A stretch of 64,000 nt of DNA from Rhodoblastus sp963804045 (lineage in GTDB: Bacteria; Pseudomonadota; Alphaproteobacteria; Rhizobiales; Beijerinckiaceae). Under the pieces are notes generated by a model. That model had not been told where the DNA came from and made no database searches. It saw only the letters and a program-made list of their open reading frames with translations. Of this stretch, positions 8,847 through 16,585 are shown one piece after another (the stretch's first letter is position 1; each line of letters begins with the position of its first letter). The stretch lies in contig CAWDOR010000033.1 in assembly GCA_963804045.1 (NCBI GenBank), positions 149,868-213,867 on the forward strand, in the 5' to 3' direction. Made by a program: the position numbers and the translations under genes.

Positions 8847-9638
8847 ATGGCGTTGATCGGGCTTATTCACTGGCCTTTCGTGCTGTCGGGGCTGGGGGTG
8901 GGGGCCATGGTCGGCCTCACCGGCGTCGGCGGGGGCTCGCTGATGACGCCCTTGCTGATCCTGCTGTTCGGCATTCATCCGGCGGCCGCTGTCGGCACGG
9001 ATCTGTTCTACGCCTGTGTCACCAAGATCGCCGGCTCCACGGTTCACGGCGCCAACCAGTCCATCGACTGGAAGGTGGTGCGCCGTCTGGCCAGCGGCAG
9101 CGCGCCGGCGGCGCTGCTCACCCTGCTGGTTCTGTCGCGTCTGGGGTTTGAGTCGCGCCACGCCAGTTCCGCCATTTCCACGGCTTTGGGCGTGGCGCTG
9201 CTGCTCACCGCCATTTCCCTGGTTTTCCGTCCCTGGCTGGTGGCGCGTATGGGGCCGGCCTTCGACCGCCTGTCGGAGCGCGCCATAGCGCTTTCAACCG
9301 TGGCGCTCGGCGCGGCGCTGGGCGTGCTGGTGACCATTTCCTCGGTCGGCGCCGGCGCCATTGGCGTCACCATTCTGCTGATGCTCTATCCGCGCATGCC
9401 GACCCTGCGCATCGTCGCCTCCGACATAGCCCATGCCGTGCCGCTCACCCTGATCGCCGGCTTCGGCCATTGGGCCATGGGCTCGGTGGACTGGGCGATG
9501 CTGCTGTCGCTGCTCTGCGGTTCGATTCCCGGCGTCGCCCTGGCCAGCCATTTCGCCTCCCGCGCGCCCGACAAGGTGTTGCGGGCGGCGCTGGCGGCGG
9601 TGCTGGCGCTGGTCGGGGCCAAGCTCGCCTTTCAATGA
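8847..9638 (+). CDS. TauE/SafE-family membrane exporter
   Basis: A polytopic membrane protein of 263 residues with about eight hydrophobic segments. The N-terminal motif GLTGVGGGSLMTPLLILLFG and the mid-protein repeat ISSVGAGAIGVTILLM are typical of the TauE/SafE (DUF81) family, which transports sulfite, sulfoacetate and related organic anions. I chose the ATG at 8847 because GGAG lies six bases upstream; a GTG at 8835 would add four residues. The substrate cannot be read from sequence. It is followed after 36 bases by the chromate transporter pair. Confidence 0.88.
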   Translation: MALIGLIHWPFVLSGLGVGAMVGLTGVGGGSLMTPLLILLFGIHPAAAVGTDLFYACVTKIAGSTVHGANQSIDWKVVRRLASGSAPAALLTLLVLSRLGFESRHASSAISTALGVALLLTAISLVFRPWLVARMGPAFDRLSERAIALSTVALGAALGVLVTISSVGAGAIGVTILLMLYPRMPTLRIVASDIAHAVPLTLIAGFGHWAMGSVDWAMLLSLLCGSIPGVALASHFASRAPDKVLRAALAAVLALVGAKLAFQ

Positions 9639-9674
9639 TCGGCCTGAGGCCGCCGCTCTGCTAAACTGCCGCCC

Positions 9675-10196
9675 ATGCGGCGAATCGATCTTTTCCTCGG
9701 TTTTTTCAAGCTCGGCCTGATCGGCTTTGGCGGCGTCGGCCCCTTGACCCGGCGCATAGTCGTCGAGGAGCGGCGCTGGCTGGACGAAGGCGAATTCGCC
9801 GCGCTGCTCGGCCTGTGCCAGGCGCTGCCCGGCGCCAATACCTGCAATCTCGCGCTGATGCTCGGCGACCGCTTTTGCGGCCCCACCGGCGCTCTGGCGG
9901 CGCTCGCCGGCTTGCTGCTGGCGCCGCTGGCGCTGCTGGCGGCCATAGCCAGTTTTTTCGCCGCCTTCGCCCACAACCCCGACCTGCGCGCCGCGCTGCA
10001 TGGCGCTTCCGCCGCCGCCGCCGGCCTGGCCCTGGGCACGGCGATCAAAATGATGAAAAACCTGCCGCGCGAATATTTGCTTTGGGGCGTGTCGGCCCTG
10101 GTCTTTGTCGCGACCGCGCTGTTGCGGGCGCCGCTGCCGCTGGTGCTGGCGGTGCTGGCGCCGGCGAGTTACTGGCTTCATGCGAGGCGCCGATGA
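9675..10196 (+). CDS. chromate transporter family protein, N-terminal-type half
   Basis: A 173-residue CHR-family membrane protein. It carries the hallmark FGGVGPLTRR near the N-terminus and the LCQALPGANTCNLALMLG motif, with five or six hydrophobic segments. Long ChrA proteins carry two such domains; here each domain is its own gene, and the two overlap as ATGA, so they probably make a heterodimer. Family members export chromate by proton exchange, but many short-chain homologues are untested. Confidence 0.88.
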   Translation: MRRIDLFLGFFKLGLIGFGGVGPLTRRIVVEERRWLDEGEFAALLGLCQALPGANTCNLALMLGDRFCGPTGALAALAGLLLAPLALLAAIASFFAAFAHNPDLRAALHGASAAAAGLALGTAIKMMKNLPREYLLWGVSALVFVATALLRAPLPLVLAVLAPASYWLHARRR

Positions 10197-10729
10197 ACGA
10201 TCTGCTCGTCAGGATTTTCCTGCGTTTCGCCGGAATTTCGCTGCTGGCGGTGGGCGGCGCCGCCGCCGTGCTGCCCGAGGCGCATCGCCAGCTGGTGGAG
10301 GGCGAGCATTGGTTCAGCTCGGCGCAATTCTCGGAAATTTTCGCCATTGCCCAGACCGCGCCGGGGCCCAATGTCATCGTCTTCCCGCTGTTTGGCTGGA
10401 CGCTCGCGGGATTGCCGGGGCTGATCGCGGCGACGCTGGGCATTTTGGGCCCGTCCACGCTGCTGGTTCTGCTGGTGTCGCGCGCCCTGCGCCGCAACGC
10501 CGGGGCGCTCTGGCTGAAACACCTGAAACAGGCGCTGATTCCTTTGGCGGTCGGGCTGATGGCCGCCAATGGCTATGTGCTTGCGCGCGGCGCCGATACG
10601 GGGCGGCTGACCGCATTCATCACTTTTGTCGCCGCCGGCTTTGTCGTCTATTCCTCGCGCAGCCCGCTCTGGGCCATGGCCGCCGGCGCGGCGCTGACGC
10701 TCGCCGCTGGCCGGTACGGATTCCTTTAG
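10193..10729 (+). CDS. chromate transporter family protein, C-terminal-type half
   Basis: A 178-residue partner of the preceding gene, starting in the ATGA overlap at 10193. The motifs LLAVGGAAAVLPE and AIAQTAPGPNVIVFPLFGW correspond to the second CHR domain, inverted in topology relative to the first. Hydrophobic segments fill the rest. The overlap implies translational coupling and a paired product. Confidence 0.88.
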   Translation: MNDLLVRIFLRFAGISLLAVGGAAAVLPEAHRQLVEGEHWFSSAQFSEIFAIAQTAPGPNVIVFPLFGWTLAGLPGLIAATLGILGPSTLLVLLVSRALRRNAGALWLKHLKQALIPLAVGLMAANGYVLARGADTGRLTAFITFVAAGFVVYSSRSPLWAMAAGAALTLAAGRYGFL

Positions 10730-10742
10730 ACAGGACGAAAAC

Positions 10743-11603
10743 ATGAGCCGCATCGCCTATGTCAATGGCCGCTACGTCCGCCACGCCGAGGCCGGCGTTT
10801 CCATCGACGACCGCGCCTTGCTGTTTTCCGACGGCATTTACGAGGTCGTGGAGATTTTCGCCGGCGCCTTGATCGACGAACAGGGCCATCTCGACCGTCT
10901 GGCGCGCTCGGCGCGGGAATTGCGGCTGCATTTGCCTATGGGCGAAGCGGCGCTGAAATTCGTGTTGCGCCAGCTCGTCGCCCGCAATCGCGTGCGCTTT
11001 GGCCATGTCTATCTGCAAGTCACCCGCGGCGCGGCCAAGCGCGAACATGTGTTTCCGGACGAGGGGACGCCGGCGACCCTGATCGGTTTCGCGCAAAGGC
11101 ACGACGCCCTCGCCGGCGAGGCCAAGGCGCGCAAGGGCGTGGCGGCGATCAGCCTGCCGGACATCCGCTGGAAGCGGCCCGACATCAAGACGACAAGCCT
11201 GCTGGCCAATGTTCTGGCCAAGCAGCAGGCCCGCGAGGCCGGCGCCTATGAGGCCTGGCTGGTCGATGGCGCGGGCCTGGTCACCGAGGGTGCGTCGAGC
11301 AACGCCTGGATCGTCGAGTCCTCCGGCGCGCTCGTCACCCGGCCGGCGGATGGCGCGATTCTCGCGGGAATCACCCGCGCCCGGCTGCTTCGCCTCGCCG
11401 AAGCCCAGGGACTCCGCGTCGTCGAACGCGCCTTTACCGTCGCGGAAACCTATGAGGCGCAAGAAGCTTTCATCAGCGGCGCCACCACTCTGGTCATGCC
11501 GGTGGTCGCTTTGGACGGGCGCCCGATCGGCTCGGGCGTCCCCGGTCCGACCGCTCTGGCCCTGCGCGCCGCCTTCCACGATTTCGCCGCAAAAAGCCCC
11601 TAA
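10743..11603 (+). CDS. dat: D-amino acid aminotransferase (fold-type IV PLP enzyme)
   Basis: A 286-residue class IV PLP aminotransferase. The start MSRIAYVNGRYV, the RALLFSDGIYEVVEI segment and the PLP-phosphate binding region are typical. The Schiff-base lysine is K149 in DIKTTSLL, and TEGASSN supplies the cofactor-contacting Glu. These features fit D-alanine transaminase (D-Ala plus 2-oxoglutarate to pyruvate plus D-Glu) better than branched-chain aminotransferase. It begins 14 bases after the chromate gene and may be cotranscribed. Confidence 0.85.
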   Translation: MSRIAYVNGRYVRHAEAGVSIDDRALLFSDGIYEVVEIFAGALIDEQGHLDRLARSARELRLHLPMGEAALKFVLRQLVARNRVRFGHVYLQVTRGAAKREHVFPDEGTPATLIGFAQRHDALAGEAKARKGVAAISLPDIRWKRPDIKTTSLLANVLAKQQAREAGAYEAWLVDGAGLVTEGASSNAWIVESSGALVTRPADGAILAGITRARLLRLAEAQGLRVVERAFTVAETYEAQEAFISGATTLVMPVVALDGRPIGSGVPGPTALALRAAFHDFAAKSP

Positions 11604-11755
11604 TGCTCTGGAAATTCATGGAAGAGGAAAAGAAACCCTTGCCTAATTGTCGGGCTTGGGCATTTTATAAGCCTTCGCGCTAGGGCGGCGCGAATATTGC
11701 AATACCGTCGACATGCCGTTCAACAACGGGCGTCAAGAAAATGAATGGAAAAAAC

Positions 11756-12010
11756 ATGGCGGTCGAACGCACACCCAATCTTCAAGACACGTTTCTCAAT
11801 TTCGTTCGCAAAAACAAGATTCCTCTGACGATTTTCCTGGTCAACGGCGTCAAGTTGCAGGGCGTGGTCAGCTGGTTCGACAATTTCTGCGTGTTGTTGC
11901 GCCGCGATGGGCATTCGCAGCTGGTTTACAAGCACGCCATCTCCACGATCATGCCGGGCCATCCCATCCAGATGTTCGATCCGGCCGATGAAACGCAGGA
12001 AGCGAAGTAA
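11756..12010 (+). CDS. hfq: RNA chaperone Hfq
   Basis: An 84-residue Sm-like protein that forms hexamers and helps small RNAs pair with mRNAs. NLQDTFLNFVRKNKIPLTIFLVNGVKL gives the Sm1 motif with the proximal-face Q, and YKHAISTIMPG gives the Sm2 motif (YKHAI). Starting at 11756 fits family length; an ATG 15 bases upstream is possible. It precedes hflX by 24 bases, the order seen in many Proteobacteria. Confidence 0.97.
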   Translation: MAVERTPNLQDTFLNFVRKNKIPLTIFLVNGVKLQGVVSWFDNFCVLLRRDGHSQLVYKHAISTIMPGHPIQMFDPADETQEAK

Positions 12011-12034
12011 CGGTTACGTGAGGTTTTTTCCTCT

Positions 12035-13414
12035 TTGAGCGCAACTCCGGTTTTCGGCGGCGAGGTCTGGACCCCCAAGGGCGCCCGGACCCGCGCGCTT
12101 GTCGTCGGCCCCTATCTCAGCGATCGCGCCGCGACCCATGCCGCAAGCCGCGGCGACAGCCTGAAACCCCTGCGCTCGCAACAGGCGCGCATGGCCGAGG
12201 CCGAAGGCCTGGCGCTCGCCATCGACGTCGATCTGGTCGGCGCCGAACTGGCGCTGCTGCCGCAAATCAGGCCGGCGACCTATCTCGGCAAGGGCAAGGT
12301 CGAGGAGATCGCCGCCCTGGTCAAGGAGAGCGAGGTCGATCTGGTCGTGGTCGATTGCGCGCTCTCGCCGGTGCAGCAGCGCAATCTGGAAAAGGAGTTC
12401 GGGGCCAAGGTCATCGACCGCACCGGCCTGATCCTGGAGATTTTCGGCGAACGCGCCCGCACCCGCGAGGGTTCGCTTCAGGTCGAACTCGCCCATCTCA
12501 CCTATCAGAAATCGCGGCTGGTGCGCTCCTGGACCCATCTGGAGCGCCAGCGCGGCGGCTTCGGCTTCCTCGGCGGCCCCGGCGAGACCCAGATCGAGAC
12601 CGACCGCCGGCTGATTCAGGAGCGCATGAGCCGGATCGAACGCGATCTCGATCAGGTCAAGCGCACCCGGGGCCTGCACCGCAAGAGCCGCCGCGACGTG
12701 CCTTTCCCCATCGTCGCCCTGGTCGGCTACACCAATGCCGGCAAATCCAGCCTGTTCAACCGGCTGACGGAAGCCGACGTCTTCGCCCAGGATCTGCTGT
12801 TCGCCACGCTCGACCCCACCTTGCGCGGGCTGAAACTGCCGCATGGCGGCAAGGTCATCCTCTCGGATACCGTGGGTTTCATTTCCGATCTGCCGCATAT
12901 GCTGGTGTCCGCCTTCCGCGCCACGCTGGAAGAGGTGCTGGAAGCCGACGTCATTCTCCATATTCGCGACATCGCCCATGAGGACGCCGAGGCGCAGGGC
13001 GCCGATGTCGAGAAAATCCTCGGCGAATTGGGCATAGACGCGCATGATCCCCGGCTGATCGAAATCTGGAACAAGATCGATCTGCTGCCGGTCGAGGAGC
13101 GCGACCGCTTGCGCGAAACCGCGGCGCGCCGCCCGGAATTCGAGCGCCCCGTCGCCTTGTCCGCGCTCAGCGGCGAGGGAATTCCCGCTTTGCTGGAGGC
13201 CGTCGAGGCCCGCATCGGCCGCGACCGGGCGCTGATCGAGCTGCGGCTCGACGCCGCCGATGGCGAGGGCCAGGCCTGGCTCTACGCCCATGCCGAGGTT
13301 TTGAGCCGCGACACCGAAGAAAATGGCGACGCCCTGTTCCGCATTCGCGTCCCCTCGGAAAGCCGTCCTCGGCTGGAGCGCCGCTTCCCGCACAGATTAC
13401 GCGATCTTAACTGA
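12035..13414 (+). CDS. hflX: ribosome-associated GTPase HflX
   Basis: A 459-residue Obg-HflX GTPase that splits stalled or heat-damaged 70S ribosomes. The N-terminal nucleotide-binding HflX domain contains GKGKVEEI; the linker has GFGFLGGPGETQIETDRR; the G domain has GYTNAGKSSLFNRL, DTVGFISDLP and NKID. I accept a TTG start at 12035, with GAGG upstream, since no ATG lies near and the length fits. It is downstream of hfq. Confidence 0.96.
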   Translation: MSATPVFGGEVWTPKGARTRALVVGPYLSDRAATHAASRGDSLKPLRSQQARMAEAEGLALAIDVDLVGAELALLPQIRPATYLGKGKVEEIAALVKESEVDLVVVDCALSPVQQRNLEKEFGAKVIDRTGLILEIFGERARTREGSLQVELAHLTYQKSRLVRSWTHLERQRGGFGFLGGPGETQIETDRRLIQERMSRIERDLDQVKRTRGLHRKSRRDVPFPIVALVGYTNAGKSSLFNRLTEADVFAQDLLFATLDPTLRGLKLPHGGKVILSDTVGFISDLPHMLVSAFRATLEEVLEADVILHIRDIAHEDAEAQGADVEKILGELGIDAHDPRLIEIWNKIDLLPVEERDRLRETAARRPEFERPVALSALSGEGIPALLEAVEARIGRDRALIELRLDAADGEGQAWLYAHAEVLSRDTEENGDALFRIRVPSESRPRLERRFPHRLRDLN

Positions 13415-13448
13415 CGCGGCGTTACGCTGGCCCAACTCAACCCCGGGA

Positions 13449-14513
13449 ATGGCCATGGAAGACCCGCCGCTTCATCGTCCCGCGCTCTCCGTCGTCGTCC
13501 CCTGTTTCAACGAGGAACAGGGCCTGCCGGCCTTTGTCGCGCGCATGACCGCCGCCTGCCAGGCCCATGCCGGCGGCGCCTATGAAATCCTGCTGGTCAA
13601 CGATGGCTCGCGCGACGCCACCTGGCCCTGCATTCAGGCGCAAAGCCGGCTCAATCCCGGCGTCGTCGGCGTCAATCTGTCGCGCAACCACGGCCACCAG
13701 CTCGCGGTCACGGCGGGACTGTCGCTGGCGCGCGGCGAACGCGTGCTGATCATCGACGCCGATCTGCAAGACCCGCCGGAACTGCTGGGCGCGATGATGG
13801 CGCGCATGGACGAGGGTTTCGATGTGGTCTATGGCCGCCGCAAGCGCCGCGACGGCGAAACCGCCGCCAAGCGCGCCACGGCCTTTTTGTTCTACCGCCT
13901 GCTCGACCGGCTGTCCGACGTCAAGATTCCCGTCGATACCGGCGACTTCAGGCTGATGAACCGCGTGCTGGTCGACCGGCTCAACGCCATGCCCGAACAG
14001 GATCGCTTTTTGCGCGGCATGGTCGCCTGGCTCGGCGGCCGCCAGAGCGAGCTGCTGTTCGACCGCGATCCGCGTTTCGCCGGCGAGACCGGCTATTCCC
14101 TGGGCAAGATGCTGAAACTGGCCATGGCCGGGCTCACCAGCTTCTCCACCGCGCCCTTGCAGCTCGCGGCCCTGCTGACGGGCTGCGGCATGATTTTCGG
14201 TTTTGGCGTGGGACTTTACGCCATTCTCGGCGCGATCTTCGGCCATGTCGCGCCGGGCTGGACCTCGCTGGCGCTGATCGTCGCCATTTTCTCCACGGCG
14301 CAAATGGCCTGCCTGGCGGTGCTCAGCGTCTATGTCGGGCGCATTTTCGTTCAGGTGAAGGCGCGTCCGCTCTATCTGATAGACGAATTGGCGCAGCCGG
14401 CGGCGCGCGTCGGGCTTTCAGCGCCGCGTGGGGATTTGGCCGCGCCGCGTGGCGATCTGGCCGCGCCGCAACCCGCCGCCCCCCTGGCTGAGGAGATGAA
14501 AAAGCGTGCTTGA
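13449..14513 (+). CDS. family 2 glycosyltransferase (polyprenyl-phosphate type)
   Basis: A 354-residue membrane glycosyltransferase like GtrB/ArnC/DPM1. The GT-A domain holds VVVPCFNEEQGLP, LLVNDGSRD and the catalytic IIDADLQDPPE (DxD type). Two transmembrane segments follow near residues 235-310, which anchor it to use undecaprenyl phosphate as acceptor. The C-terminus has a short tandem repeat (APRGDLA twice, 24-base unit). The gene ends overlapping the methyltransferase by eight bases, so the two are likely a unit in cell-surface glycan or lipid work. Confidence 0.85.
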   Translation: MAMEDPPLHRPALSVVVPCFNEEQGLPAFVARMTAACQAHAGGAYEILLVNDGSRDATWPCIQAQSRLNPGVVGVNLSRNHGHQLAVTAGLSLARGERVLIIDADLQDPPELLGAMMARMDEGFDVVYGRRKRRDGETAAKRATAFLFYRLLDRLSDVKIPVDTGDFRLMNRVLVDRLNAMPEQDRFLRGMVAWLGGRQSELLFDRDPRFAGETGYSLGKMLKLAMAGLTSFSTAPLQLAALLTGCGMIFGFGVGLYAILGAIFGHVAPGWTSLALIVAIFSTAQMACLAVLSVYVGRIFVQVKARPLYLIDELAQPAARVGLSAPRGDLAAPRGDLAAPQPAAPLAEEMKKRA

Positions 14514-15198
14514 GGCCGAGTTCGACAAATTCGCCGACGATTATAGCGCCGCTCATGAGCGCAATTTGCGCGTCACCGGCGAGAAGCCCGAGGTCTTCGC
14601 CCGGGCCAAGGCTGCGGCGCTGCGCGAGGCGGTGAAGGCTTTTGGCCTGGCCGAGCCCGGAACCCTGCTGGATTTCGGCTCAGGCGTCGGCGTCTCGTTG
14701 CCGCATTTGAAAAGCGAATTCCCGGATACCGCGTTGACCGCCTTCGACGTGTCGGCGCGCAGTCTCGACATGTCCCGGCTGCGCAATGGCGCCATCGCCG
14801 AATTCGTCGCCGGCAACTCGCTCGCCGCGCTGGAGGGGCGCAAATTCGACGCGATCTTCACCGCCTGCGTGTTCCATCACATTCCCCCCGAGCTGCATGG
14901 CCAGATTTTCGCGCAATTGCGGGGCCTGCTGTCACAGGGCGGGCTGATGATCGTCTTCGAGCATAATCCGCTCAATCCGGTCACCCGGCATATTGTCCGC
15001 ACCTGCCCCTTCGACGAAAACGCAGTTCTGATCGGCGCCGGGACCCTGGCCCAGCGCCAGCGCGACGCCGGCTTTGAGGATGTGCGGGTCCGCTACACCG
15101 GCTTTTTTCCGGGGTTTTTGCGCGCCCTGCGGCCCTTGGAGCGCGGCTTGAGCGGGCTGCCGATCGGCGCGCAATATTTCACGACGGCGCGCGGCTGA
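14506..15198 (+). CDS. class I SAM-dependent methyltransferase
   Basis: A 230-residue methyltransferase starting with GTG at 14506 behind GAGGAG. Motif I is LLDFGSGVGVSLPHL, motif II lies in TAFDVSARSLDMS, and FTACVFHHIP is the post-II region. The substrate is unknown; coupling to the upstream glycosyltransferase suggests a glycan or lipid-linked substrate. Its 3' end overlaps the convergent PAP2 gene by 20 bases. Confidence 0.85.
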   Translation: MLEAEFDKFADDYSAAHERNLRVTGEKPEVFARAKAAALREAVKAFGLAEPGTLLDFGSGVGVSLPHLKSEFPDTALTAFDVSARSLDMSRLRNGAIAEFVAGNSLAALEGRKFDAIFTACVFHHIPPELHGQIFAQLRGLLSQGGLMIVFEHNPLNPVTRHIVRTCPFDENAVLIGAGTLAQRQRDAGFEDVRVRYTGFFPGFLRALRPLERGLSGLPIGAQYFTTARG

Positions 15199-15823
15199 GT
15201 TTGACCCGCGCGACCAGCAGGCCGATGGAAACGCCGAGCAGGGCGCCGGCCAAAATATCGCTGAGCCAGTGATAATCGGCGCCGAGCAGGCCGATCCCGA
15301 CCAGCAAGGCCAACAGCGGGGCGAGGGGCCGCAGGCGCGGCGCCAGCACCCAGAGCGCGGCGGCGAAAGCGGCGGCGACCGTCTCATGACCCGAAGGGAA
15401 GGCGGCCCAGCCGGCCCCGCCATGGAAGGGAAAAAACCCAAAGGTTCCGTCGCCGATGAAGGACGGATTGCCGCAGGTGAAAGTTTCCGGCCAGGTGCGG
15501 CCGAAAGCCAGTTTCAGCAGCTCCTTGGCGCCCAACGCCGCCAGCACCGCCAGCGACAGCCGCAGGATTTTCTCGCTGGCCGGTCCAATAGCGGCGCCGC
15601 GCCAAGAAATCTGGAGCGCCCAGATCAGGCCGGCGAGGGCGAACAGGTCGAGAAAATCGACGATCCGGGTCATCAGGACAAAGGGCTGCCGCGCATTGTG
15701 GAAATGGGCGAAAGCCAGGCGCGCCAGCGGCTGATCGGCGAAAACATAGGCGAGAGCGGTCGCGGCCAGGGCCGCGAGACCCAGCAAGGCGGGTTTGGCA
15801 GGGGCGGGCAGGCGGTTCATCAT
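15179..15823 (-). CDS. PAP2-family membrane phosphatase
   Basis: A membrane protein of about 214 residues with five or six hydrophobic helices. The acid-phosphatase signature is visible as KLAFGRTWPETF (motif 1), FPSGHETVA (motif 2) and GADYHWLSDILAG (motif 3). Such enzymes dephosphorylate undecaprenyl diphosphate, phosphatidate or lipid A. It converges on the glycosyltransferase/methyltransferase pair. The start is uncertain among TTG 15832, ATG 15823 and ATG 15820. Confidence 0.85.
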   Translation of the reverse strand: MMNRLPAPAKPALLGLAALAATALAYVFADQPLARLAFAHFHNARQPFVLMTRIVDFLDLFALAGLIWALQISWRGAAIGPASEKILRLSLAVLAALGAKELLKLAFGRTWPETFTCGNPSFIGDGTFGFFPFHGGAGWAAFPSGHETVAAAFAAALWVLAPRLRPLAPLLALLVGIGLLGADYHWLSDILAGALLGVSIGLLVARVKLSRAPS

Positions 15824-15887
15824 GTCCCTCAAGGCGTCGCGAAGGCCAATGAAATCGATTCCCGTGACAGGATGATGCGCCGGCGCC

Positions 15888-16585
15888 TCAGGCCTGCAAC
15901 AGGTCGCGCCGCCAGACGCCGCGCTGCCTGTGGAAGAGGGGGACCGGAGCGAAGCGGCTCAGGCCGGCCTCGATCCGGGCGCGGACTTCCTGCACCACGC
16001 GCAGCGTCATTTCGTGCAGATCGTAGCTCTCTGCGCGGTCGAGCGGCGCCCAGACCAGTTCGGTCAGCTCCGCGCCCTCGTGAACCACGCCCTCGATCTG
16101 CGCGGCGATATTTTTGGCGTCGGCGAGGAAGAATTCTTGTGTCGAAGCGCCGGGGCATGATCGGCGGGGTGATGGCGCGCGTGACGAAATGCATCCCGCT
16201 CAGCTCGGGCAGCAGGCCCTGCGTGGCATAATCGCTCCATCCGCCGGGGGCCTTGGCCGGGCCGCCGAACTCCGAGACGCCCAGCGCCAGACCGGTCTCC
16301 TCAAAACATTCGCGGATCGCGGCCAGCGCCAAGGCGCGGGGGAAATCCTCTTTCTTGCCGGAGACGCCGCGCATCAGCCGCGCCTCGTCGCGGGAATTCG
16401 AGCGCCCCGGCAACGGTCATGGCGCGGTCGCCGCGCTCCAGCCGCCCGCCGGGAAAGACGAATTTGCCGGGGATGAATTTGAGGTTTGCGTTGCGCTTGC
16501 CAATGAGCACGCGGGCTTTTTTGCCCTTGCCATCGATCAAAACGATGGAGGCAGCGTCCTTGGGGCGGGGAGGGCGAGCAGTCAT
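15888..16585 (-). pseudogene. NUDIX hydrolase, interrupted by two +1 frameshifts (probably intact in the cell)
   Basis: Three frames join into one NUDIX hydrolase of about 231 residues. The first part (from ATG 16585) is MTARPPRPKDAASIVLID...FVFPGGRL; the second carries the Nudix box (AAIRECFEETGLALG) to RRFDTR; the third gives FLADAKNIAAQIEGVVHEGAELTELVWAPLD to the stop at 15888. The breaks fall at GAATTC sites 16394-16399 and 16131-16136; dropping one T from each gives GANTC and one open frame. Length (698 bases) fits exactly two extra bases. The start overlaps the rnr stop as ATGA. Relatives hydrolyse nucleoside diphosphate derivatives such as CoA or NADH. Confidence 0.85.

Noticed and set aside
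13132..13141. GAATTCGAG in hflX as a possible miscalled GANTC
   Set aside because: The frame is continuous and the protein (RPEFERPVALSALSG) is normal, so no correction is needed.
14518..14525. GAGTTCGAC at the methyltransferase start as a miscall
   Set aside because: Removing a base would put a stop right upstream; the observed start fits the family.
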